Shown piece after piece: positions 1 through 4,651 of a stretch of DNA of 5,104 nucleotides. The stretch's first letter is position 1, and every line of letters begins with the position of its first letter. A model generated the notes under the pieces. That model was not told the DNA's origin. It ran no database searches and was given only the letters and a program-made list of their open reading frames with translations. The translations under genes and the position numbers were made by a program. The stretch is from Pseudomonadota bacterium (GTDB lineage: Bacteria; Pseudomonadota; Alphaproteobacteria; Caulobacterales; Caulobacteraceae). The DNA is taken from contig JAFAEC010000147.1 in the NCBI GenBank assembly GCA_023424215.1, forward strand, positions 1 to 5,104, read 5' to 3'.

Positions 1-76
1 TCTACACTCGACTAGTCGTCGGAAGCGTCAGATGTGTTTAAGTGTCTGGTCCCCGACGGCTCCGCAGGGATGAAGC
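1..76. other. Non-coding window edge with a GGGGAC-CAGACAC-type motif
   Basis: No convincing gene lies here; this is the region just past the stop of the leftward lipoprotein gene. On the minus strand, bases 38-57 read CGGGGACCAGACACTTAA followed by AC. From memory this resembles a short intergenic motif (GGGGACAGACAC...) seen many times in proteobacterial genomes and sometimes near REP-associated (Y1-type) transposases. That link is recollection, not something the window shows, and no transposase is present. CGTCGG near 17-22 and CCGACG near 53-58 could pair, but across a loop of about 30 bases, so this is not a convincing terminator. Confidence 0.3.
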
Positions 77-571
77 CTACTGGCTGCTGACCTCGGAGAT
101 GTGCAGGCGGGCGGCCTGAAGCGCCCCGCTGCCGTAGGTGCCGACCCAGATGTCGTATTGCCCGGACATCGGCGAACCGAATCGCAGCGAAGGGTTGAGG
201 CCGTTCACGCCGCCGTCGTCGTCGCAGTACCAGCTGCCGTCCGGCCCGTTCACGACCAGGGTTGTGTCGCCGGACGAGGCGACCGACAGGATCAGCGGGT
301 ACTCGCCGGCCCGGTAGTTGAGGCGAACGTCGGGCGCGGCGGCGACGAAGCCGCTGCAGCCGGGCGAGACGTTGGACGCCGGTATGCTCCCGCCGGACTG
401 GAGCGGGATCACCCGCGGATCGGGCTCGAAGCCTGCGGACAGACTTACCGTGCCATAGCTCGGCGATGCGCTGTAATCGGGCAACCCGCCGGCGATTTCC
501 GGTATCGTGGCGCAGCTGACGAGCGCTAGGCCCAGACCGGCGATCCCGGCCATCCGAAACAGATTGTGCAT
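77..571 (-). CDS. Predicted lipoprotein with PPC-like beta domain
   Basis: This 164-residue protein is probably anchored in the outer membrane and has no catalytic motif that I can see. Residues 1-20 form a lipoprotein signal peptide ending in the lipobox LVSC, with Cys20 as the lipidated residue and Ala at +2, which suggests outer-membrane sorting. A low-complexity Ser/Gly/Pro linker follows. Residues about 70-162 resemble the bacterial pre-peptidase C-terminal (PPC) beta fold: PLILSVASSGDTTLVV, then PDGSWYCDDDGG, then SGQYDIWVGTY. Cys72 and Cys116 could form a disulfide, and the Asp118-Asp119 cluster could be a metal or turn site. I chose the ATG at 571 because a strong GGGAGG lies 7 bases upstream and the signal peptide starts there; an in-frame start at 661 would bury it. 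It is divergent from holC. Similar proteins are sometimes annotated as peptidase S1, but no His-Asp-Ser triad is visible. Confidence 0.82.
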   Translation of the reverse strand: MHNLFRMAGIAGLGLALVSCATIPEIAGGLPDYSASPSYGTVSLSAGFEPDPRVIPLQSGGSIPASNVSPGCSGFVAAAPDVRLNYRAGEYPLILSVASSGDTTLVVNGPDGSWYCDDDGGVNGLNPSLRFGSPMSGQYDIWVGTYGSGALQAARLHISEVSSQ

Positions 572-659
572 GTAACCCCCTCCCTTGGTGGAGAGGCGAT
601 GGTGGCATAGGCTTGGCGGTGCGGCGAGTGCCGAAACCTGACCGAGGAATCGAGCGCCC
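572..659. promoter_or_regulatory. Divergent intergenic region (lipoprotein / holC)
   Basis: This 88-bp spacer must hold the start signals for the leftward lipoprotein gene and probably those of the rightward holC-I78 cluster. The minus strand has a strong Shine-Dalgarno (GGGAGGGGG, 576-584). The plus strand has GAGGAA at 644-649, 10 bases before the holC ATG. No promoter hexamer pair is convincing on either strand: TTGGCG at 613-618 has no good -10 partner. A GANTC site (GAATC, 647-651), the target of the CcrM methyltransferase in Caulobacter-like bacteria, overlaps the end of the holC ribosome binding site. Confidence 0.4.
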
Positions 660-1121
660 ATGGCGGAGACCCGCAGCGAAATCTGGTTCTACCATCTCGA
701 GCGTTCGGAGCTCGCCCAGGTGCTGCCCGGCCTGCTCGACAAGACGCGCGAACGGGGCTGGCGCGCGCTGCTCCGCGTCAACAGCGCCGCCCTGCTGGAC
801 GAGCTCGACGAGCGATTGTGGACGTGGCGGGATGAGGCCTTCCTCGCCCACGGGCGGGCGGGCGAGCCGCACGCGGAGCGGCAACCGATCCTGCTCAGCC
901 AGAGCGGAGAGAACCTGAACGGCGCTCAGGCGCTGTTCATCGTGGACGACGCAGAGCTTGGCGATACGGAGAGCTACGAACGATGCTTCATCATCTTCGA
1001 CGGGCGGGACGAGCATTCCCTGGCGGCCGCCCGCGAGCGCTGGAAGGTGCTGAAGCAGGCGGGAGCCAACCTGGCCTACTGGCGGCAGTCGCCGGAAGGG
1101 CGGTGGGAAAAGGCGGCCTGA
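660..1121 (+). CDS. holC: DNA polymerase III chi subunit (HolC)
   Basis: Chi is an accessory subunit of the replicative DNA polymerase clamp loader. In well-studied species it pairs with psi and links the clamp loader to single-stranded-DNA-binding protein. The 153-residue cytoplasmic protein has the family pattern along its whole length: EIWFYHL at 7-13, a helical segment to GWRALLR at 33-39, LWTWRDEAFLAHG at 53-65, QPILL at 75-79, the strand ALFIVDDAEL at 91-100, and a C-terminal part with CFIIFDGRDE, ERWKVLK and YWRQ..GRW. The length is normal for alphaproteobacterial HolC. The start is the ATG at 660, preceded by GAGGAA. In many bacteria holC follows pepA; here a divergent lipoprotein gene lies upstream instead. 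Its last 19 bases overlap the first I78 lipoprotein gene, so the cluster downstream is probably co-transcribed with it. Confidence 0.94.
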   Translation: MAETRSEIWFYHLERSELAQVLPGLLDKTRERGWRALLRVNSAALLDELDERLWTWRDEAFLAHGRAGEPHAERQPILLSQSGENLNGAQALFIVDDAELGDTESYERCFIIFDGRDEHSLAAARERWKVLKQAGANLAYWRQSPEGRWEKAA

Positions 1122-1438
1122 TCGCGCTCGCAGCCCTGGCCGGGTGCGCCAGCCCCGCCTCGGACGCGCCGGCCCCGCGAGCGGTGGAGCAGGCGCAGGT
1201 GAGCCTGGCGCCGGTCGGCAGCCGCGTGCCGCAGGATTCGACGACGGACCTCTGCCGGGCCGGAGAGCTGCAGTGGCTGGTCGGGAAACCCAAGTCCGAG
1301 ATCCCCGTTCCGGTGAACGTGGTGAACCGCCGCGTCACCTGCACCACCTGCCCGGTCACCGAGGATTTCATCCCGCATCGGCTGAACATCTTCTTCAACG
1401 CGCAGACCGACATCGTCGAACAGGTCCGCTGCGGCTGA
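1103..1438 (+). CDS. I78-family peptidase inhibitor lipoprotein, copy 1 (P1 Glu)
   Basis: This 111-residue predicted lipoprotein is a putative serine-protease inhibitor facing the periplasm or surface. A very short signal peptide (residues 1-14) ends in lipobox LAGC with Cys15 lipidated and Ala at +2. After a flexible linker, the I78 domain runs from Cys51 to the C-terminal Cys110-Gly111, with LVGK at 59-62 and HRLNIFF at 92-98. Aligned by eye to eglin c (GSPVTLD), the reactive-site loop is CPVTED, putting Glu87 at P1 and Asp88 at P1'. Cys80 and Cys83 form a CTTC just before it. The Arg two residues after P1' in copies 3 and 4 is Ile here. I chose the GTG at 1103 because it begins exactly at a signal peptide; the preceding GGAAGGG is close (about 2-5 bases). 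It overlaps holC by 19 bases. Inhibitory activity is inferred; loss of the conserved Arg could mean a weak or altered inhibitor. Confidence 0.85.
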   Translation: MGKGGLIALAALAGCASPASDAPAPRAVEQAQVSLAPVGSRVPQDSTTDLCRAGELQWLVGKPKSEIPVPVNVVNRRVTCTTCPVTEDFIPHRLNIFFNAQTDIVEQVRCG

Positions 1439-1444
1439 CCCGCC

Positions 1445-1450
1445 AAGGAG
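1445..1450 (+). promoter_or_regulatory. Ribosome binding site of I78 copy 2
   Basis: AAGGAG lies 7 bases before the ATG at 1458. It decides the start in favour of that ATG over the in-frame TTG at 1452, which would sit only one base after the motif. Confidence 0.8.
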
Positions 1451-1457
1451 CTTGCCC

Positions 1458-1748
1458 ATGAGACTGCTGATGCTGAGCCTGGCCGCCGCCGGTCTGCTGG
1501 CGGGATGCGCCGCCCCGGTCGATCCGGGCCCGGCGACTCCGTCCGACGGCGCCCCGACCCAGTGCCGGGCCGACCAGTATGGCCATCTGATCGGTCGCAA
1601 CCGGTCCGAGATACCGCCGACCCCGGCGGGGCAGACATGGCGGGTGGCCTGCACCACCTGTCCGGTGACCATGGACTACAACCCGAACCGGCTGAACATC
1701 TTCTACGACGAGGCGACCGGCGTGATCCGCCGGGTCGAGTGCGGGTGA
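1458..1748 (+). CDS. I78-family peptidase inhibitor lipoprotein, copy 2 (P1 Met)
   Basis: This 96-residue predicted lipoprotein is closely related to copy 1; at DNA level the two match strongly from the CTTC codons to the stop, at a constant 310-base offset. The signal peptide (1-16) ends in lipobox LAGC, with Cys17 lipidated and Ala at +2. The I78 domain runs from Cys36 to Cys95-Gly96, with LIGR at 44-47 and NRLNIFYD at 77-84. The predicted reactive loop is CPVTMD, placing Met72 at P1 and Asp73 at P1'. In the related potato-inhibitor-I/eglin family, a hydrophobic P1 such as Leu or Met suits chymotrypsin-, elastase- or subtilisin-like proteases. Cys65 and Cys68 form the CTTC before the loop. 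The position two after P1', Arg in copies 3 and 4, is Asn. The gene sits 19 bases after copy 1 and has the best ribosome binding site of the four. Confidence 0.9.
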   Translation: MRLLMLSLAAAGLLAGCAAPVDPGPATPSDGAPTQCRADQYGHLIGRNRSEIPPTPAGQTWRVACTTCPVTMDYNPNRLNIFYDEATGVIRRVECG

Positions 1749-2032
1749 GGGGCTGGGCCGTCCCGGCGGCAGGGGCGCTGCTGCTCGCCGCCTGCGCGCC
1801 GACGCCGGAGGCCGGTCCGGCGACGGGGCCGTCCGGCGGCGCGCAGCGCTGCGACGCCGAGGGCGCGCGGTCGCTGATCGGCAGCCACGTCGGGGCGGTG
1901 ACCTTTCCGCGGGACGCCAATGTGCGGATCGTCTGCACGACCTGTCCGACGACCCGCGACTATCGACCGGACCGGCTGAACGTGCGCTTCGACCAGGAGA
2001 CCGGGATCATCAGGAGCGTCGATTGCGGCTGA
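1745..2032 (+). CDS. I78-family peptidase inhibitor lipoprotein, copy 3 (P1 Arg)
   Basis: This 95-residue predicted lipoprotein starts at a GTG that shares the bases GTGA with the stop of copy 2, an arrangement typical of translational coupling; the Shine-Dalgarno in front is weak. The same frame is open far upstream, but only the GTG gives a signal peptide (1-16) with lipobox LAAC, Cys17 lipidated and Ala at +2. The I78 domain runs from Cys36 to Cys94-Gly95, with LIGS at 44-47 and DYRPDRLNV at 72-80, the fullest form of the family signature among copies 1-3. The predicted reactive loop is CPTTRD, so Arg71 is P1 and Asp72 P1', which would favour trypsin-like proteases by analogy with eglin-type inhibitors. 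Cys64 and Cys67 form the CTTC. It overlaps copy 4 by 10 bases. Confidence 0.87.
   Translation: MRGWAVPAAGALLLAACAPTPEAGPATGPSGGAQRCDAEGARSLIGSHVGAVTFPRDANVRIVCTTCPTTRDYRPDRLNVRFDQETGIIRSVDCG
2012..2016 (+). promoter_or_regulatory. Ribosome binding site of I78 copy 4, supports TTG start
   Basis: AGGAG sits 6 bases before the TTG at 2023, inside the end of copy 3. This ideal spacing, plus the signal peptide that begins at the TTG, supports the rare start codon. Confidence 0.75.
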
Positions 2033-2367
2033 TCTGCCTCGCCCTGGCCGCCACGGCCGCGCTGACGGCCTGCGGCGAGTCGCCGGTCCTGGAAACGGCC
2101 CCGGCGGCCGCACCCGCAGGTCCCGCCATGCCGGCGGCCCCGGCGGAGACGGCTCCGGCACCGGACGCCAGCGCCGACGACTGCGGCGCGGCCGGGCGAC
2201 AGGACTGGGTCGGCCGGGCCCGGGCCGACCTGCCCGCGGCTCCCGACGGCGCGAACTGGCGGGTCTACGAGACCGGGCAGCCGGTGACCCAGGACTTCCG
2301 CCCGGACCGGCTCAACATCGAGATCGATCCGGACAGCCAGACGGTGGTCCGCCTCAGCTGCGGCTGA
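2023..2367 (+). CDS. I78-family peptidase inhibitor lipoprotein, copy 4 (P1 Gln, no CxxC)
   Basis: This 114-residue predicted lipoprotein is the most divergent member of the array and the closest to a classical I78 domain. The signal peptide (1-16) ends in lipobox LTAC; Cys17 is lipidated and Gly is at +2. An Ala/Pro-rich linker (about 22-50) is longer than in the other copies and may hold the domain further from the membrane. The domain runs from Cys54 to Cys113-Gly114, with WVGR at 62-65. The loop GQPVTQDFRPDRLNI matches eglin c (GSPVTLDLRYNRVRV) almost position for position, giving Gln90 at P1 and Asp91 at P1'. The CTTC of copies 1-3 is replaced by YETG, leaving only the Cys54-Cys113 pair expected for the family. 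The TTG start overlaps copy 3 by 10 bases. It ends three bases from the stop of the convergent DsbA-like gene. Confidence 0.88.
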   Translation: MRLICLALAATAALTACGESPVLETAPAAAPAGPAMPAAPAETAPAPDASADDCGAAGRQDWVGRARADLPAAPDGANWRVYETGQPVTQDFRPDRLNIEIDPDSQTVVRLSCG

Positions 2368-2378
2368 CGATCAGCCGC
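2360..2378. terminator. Perfect hairpin spanning both convergent stop codons
   Basis: GCGGCTGA (2360-2367) and TCAGCCGC (2371-2378) pair perfectly over 8 bp with the 3-base loop CGA. Each arm includes the TGA stop of one of the two convergent genes, because both genes end in GGC-TGA. There is no T-run on either side, so it is not a classical intrinsic terminator. It may act as a bidirectional pause or 3'-end stabiliser, or may simply follow from the shared last codons. Confidence 0.4.
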
Positions 2379-3156
2379 GCGCCTTGGCCTCGCGGATGGC
2401 GCGGTCGACGTCGGCCGGCTGGATGCTGGGGCTGGCGCGGCCGTTGATGAAGAAGGTGGGCGTGCCGACCAGGCCGAGGGTCTGGGCGGCGGCCTGGATC
2501 TCGGTCAGGTGGCGCGCGACGTCGACGCTCTGCATCGCCGATCCGGCCTCGGGCAGGGAAACGCCGTTCGCCGCGAGGATGCGATCCACGGCGGCCGTAT
2601 CGAGCGCCGGCTCGGCCATCAGGTCGCGGAACACCGGGAGGTACTTGCCCTGGCGGTGGGCGGCGTTCGCCGCGCGCGCCGCGTAATGGGAGGTGACCTC
2701 GGTGCCGCGGTCGAGAATCGGCCAGTCCTTGAACACGAAACGCACGTCGGGGTGGGCCTGCATCAGGCGCAGCACCTCGGGAGCCGTGGCCTTGCAGCCT
2801 GGGCAGCGGAAGTCGAAGAATTCGATCACGGTGACCCTGGCGTCGGCCGGGCCGAAGGCGGGGTCGTCGGCGTCCACGGCGAGCAGGCCGGGGTTGGCGG
2901 CGGCGCGCTGGTTGATGGCGTCGGCGAGGGCGTTGTCCTGGTTCGCCTGCAGCGCCGTGCTCATCTCCTGCAGGATTTCGGGGTTCTCCAGCAGGTAGCC
3001 GCGGACCTTCTGGTCGAAAGACCCGCCGCCGGTGGCGTAGGGGACGACGGCGAGGGCGAGGGCGAGGGCGGACATGGCCACCGCCGCCACGACGCCGCGT
3101 TCGGGCGTGAACAGCCGGCGCGCGGGCGAGGGCGTCGTGTCGGGCGCTTCAGTCAT
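2371..3156 (-). CDS. Membrane-anchored DsbA/ScsC-like thiol oxidoreductase
   Basis: This 261-residue protein is predicted to act in the periplasm on protein disulfides while anchored in the inner membrane. A short cytoplasmic tail (1-20, with RR at 13-14) leads into one hydrophobic segment at about 21-39. Residues 47-66 (QKVRGYLLENPEILQEM) match the ScsC N-terminal domain type, followed by a helix. The thioredoxin-fold part starts near 100: VTVIEFFDFRCPGC puts the redox pair at Cys118 and Cys121 (CPGC). VRFVFKDWPIL at 138-148 is typical of DsbA-like proteins, and GTPTFFING at 231-239 carries the cis-Pro233 next to the active site. The start at 3156 has an AGGAA about 11 bases upstream. It lies 20 bases after the M48 protease gene, so the two are probably one operon. 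CPGC differs from CPHC of E. coli DsbA; whether it oxidises or isomerises cannot be read from sequence. Confidence 0.92.
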   Translation of the reverse strand: MTEAPDTTPSPARRLFTPERGVVAAVAMSALALALAVVPYATGGGSFDQKVRGYLLENPEILQEMSTALQANQDNALADAINQRAAANPGLLAVDADDPAFGPADARVTVIEFFDFRCPGCKATAPEVLRLMQAHPDVRFVFKDWPILDRGTEVTSHYAARAANAAHRQGKYLPVFRDLMAEPALDTAAVDRILAANGVSLPEAGSAMQSVDVARHLTEIQAAAQTLGLVGTPTFFINGRASPSIQPADVDRAIREAKARG

Positions 3157-3176
3157 TCGATCGGTTGTTCCTGGTT

Positions 3177-4586
3177 TCAGCCGCCGACAGGCGCGACGGC
3201 GGGACGGTTGCGCCGGTTGCGACGATCGAGGGCGTCGACGTCGTCCTGGGTGGCGCCGGAGGCGAAGACGATGTCCATGGCCCGGGTGTAGTCGGCCGTG
3301 CCCGGCTCCAGCATGTCCCGCGCCCGGAGGGCGAACTGGGTGGCCTGCTCCTCGGCTCCCATGGCGAAGTACATTTCGGCGGAGGCGAGGCGCGCCTCGC
3401 CCTCCTTGCCCTGGCTGGCGTAGGCCTGCGACAGCAGCCGCCAGGCCATGGTGTTGTCGCGCTCGAGCGCGGCGGCCCGCTTCAGCTGGTCGACCGCGCC
3501 GGCCAGCCGCTCCGGCTCCTGGGTCTCGATCATGGCGTGGGCGAGGTTGATGCGCAGCAGCGGCGCGTCGGGCATCAGGTCGACGGCCTTCTGGTGGGCG
3601 TCGATGGCCTCGGCCGGGCGGCCTTCCTCGAACAGGATCTGGCCGCGCAACTCCCAGAAGAAAGCGTTCTCAGGCTGCTCCGCCAGCAGGGCGTCGACCG
3701 CCGCCAGGGCGCGTTCGGTCTGGCCGTCGCGATACCAGGCGATGGCGCGGGCGTAGCGGGCGGGGAGGGAGGCGTCGCTCTCCGGGAAGGCGCGCAGGGT
3801 GGTGTTCGGCGCGTCCATGAAGGCGTGGATCTTGGCCAGGACGAGCGCGTGCTGGGCCATCCGTTCCGGGCTGTCCGTCTTCGAGTAGCTGGGCTGTTCG
3901 GCGACGAAGCGGCGCAGGTTCTCGATGCGCTGCGACGACAGCGGGTGGCTGCGGAAGTAGGGGTAACGCCGGGCGTCGGAGAACACTTCCTGGGAGCGGA
4001 AATTCTCGAAGAAGGTCAGCAGGCCGCGGCCCGACTCGCCAGCCGCCTCGAGGGCGCGGGCCCCGGTGTTGTCCGCCTCGCCCTCCTGGTGGGTCATGTA
4101 GCGCAGGGCGCTGAGGGTGCCGAAATACTGGCTGTTGCCGAGCAGCACGGCCCCGGCGTCGGGCGCGCCGGCGGCGATGGCCAGGGCGCCCAGCGCCATG
4201 GTCATCAGCAGCGGCTGCATGCCGGCGTTCTGGGCCCCGTCGCGCAGGGTGTGGCGGTTGCGGATGTGCCCCGCCTCGTGCGCCACCACGCCGAGCAGCT
4301 CGTTGGGGCTGTCGGTGCGCAGGATCAGGCCGGTGTTCAGGCCCATGATCCGCCCGCGGGTGGCGAAGGCGTTGAGCTCCTCGTCGTTGATCAGGAGGAT
4401 CTCGACCTCGGACGGCTCGAGCCCCATGGCCGTGAACACCGGGGCCGACCACTCGTGGATGATGCCCTCGATCTCGGTGTCGCGGATGATGCTCTGGGCC
4501 GCGGCGGGCGCGGCCGACGCCAGGACGAGCCCGGCGGCGGACGCGGCGCCGATCAGGCGGGCGGCGTTTCGGGACAGCCATGACAT
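3177..4586 (-). CDS. Secreted M48 metalloprotease with TPR repeats (BepA-like)
   Basis: This 469-residue zinc metalloprotease is predicted to be periplasmic. Its architecture, M48 peptidase followed by TPR repeats, is that of BepA (YfgC), which in E. coli helps assemble or degrade outer-membrane proteins such as LptD. The signal peptide (1-30) ends in APAAA before Gln31. The zinc site is HEAGH at 103-107, with Glu170 in QEGEAD as the expected third ligand. His214 in RSHPLS lies where BepA has its regulatory HPLP histidine. Hydrophobic stretches around 125-155 may be membrane-associated. About four TPR units follow at roughly 274-409, for example FFWELRGQILFEEGRPAEAI. The ATG at 4586 has GGAGGAG 6 bases upstream; an in-frame start at 4634 would add 16 residues before the signal peptide. 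Orthology to BepA itself is likely in architecture but unproven. Confidence 0.93.
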   Translation of the reverse strand: MSWLSRNAARLIGAASAAGLVLASAAPAAAQSIIRDTEIEGIIHEWSAPVFTAMGLEPSEVEILLINDEELNAFATRGRIMGLNTGLILRTDSPNELLGVVAHEAGHIRNRHTLRDGAQNAGMQPLLMTMALGALAIAAGAPDAGAVLLGNSQYFGTLSALRYMTHQEGEADNTGARALEAAGESGRGLLTFFENFRSQEVFSDARRYPYFRSHPLSSQRIENLRRFVAEQPSYSKTDSPERMAQHALVLAKIHAFMDAPNTTLRAFPESDASLPARYARAIAWYRDGQTERALAAVDALLAEQPENAFFWELRGQILFEEGRPAEAIDAHQKAVDLMPDAPLLRINLAHAMIETQEPERLAGAVDQLKRAAALERDNTMAWRLLSQAYASQGKEGEARLASAEMYFAMGAEEQATQFALRARDMLEPGTADYTRAMDIVFASGATQDDVDALDRRNRRNRPAVAPVGG

Positions 4587-4651
4587 GGCGAACTCCTCCA
4601 GGCCTCGGACGCCCCCGCCCGTCGCGATCCTCACAATCTAATCGCGGCCTT
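4587..4651 (-). promoter_or_regulatory. rne-M48 spacer with hairpin, AT-rich patch and RBS
   Basis: This 65-base gap separates two genes on the same strand. CGCGAT (4623-4628) and ATCGCG (4641-4646) form a 6-bp inverted repeat around a 12-base loop, and the loop is an AT-rich patch in very GC-rich DNA. On the minus strand TAGATT in this patch could be a weak -10 element, but I see no good -35. A strong GGAGGAG (4593-4599) is the ribosome binding site of the M48 gene. The structure could be a weak terminator after rne, a processing site or a promoter; the sequence does not decide. Confidence 0.35.

Noticed and set aside
572..661. Upstream start at 661 for the PPC-like lipoprotein
   Set aside because: It would add 30 residues ahead of a clear signal peptide and run across the whole divergent spacer. 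The ATG at 571 has a strong Shine-Dalgarno.
12..1016. 334-codon minus-strand frame spanning the lipoprotein and holC
   Set aside because: It covers two well-supported genes in the wrong frame or strand, is Arg-rich and low in complexity, and has no ribosome binding site.
1339..1350. CTTC motifs as thioredoxin-type active sites
   Set aside because: The surrounding residues are the I78 scaffold, with no thioredoxin fold or cis-Pro; CxxC alone is not evidence of oxidoreductase activity.
991..1938. 315-codon open frame on the minus strand across the I78 genes
   Set aside because: It is antisense to holC and I78 copies 1-3. It has no recognisable motif, and its Arg/Pro/Ser-rich composition is typical of a GC-rich shadow.
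3051..3068. CGAGGG triplicate as a short tandem repeat
   Set aside because: It encodes the alternating Ala-Leu of the DsbA-like membrane segment and reflects GC-rich codon use.
3165..4583. Long 472-codon open frame on the plus strand opposite the M48 gene
   Set aside because: It is the antisense shadow of the M48 coding sequence in GC-rich DNA. The translation is Gly/Val/Gln-rich with no domain, while the minus strand has the zinc motif, signal peptide and TPR repeats.
3177..4586. The neighbouring M48 protease as the target of the I78 inhibitors
   Set aside because: Eglin-like canonical loops block serine proteases, whereas M48 enzymes are zinc metalloproteases. Proximity alone does not support this pairing.
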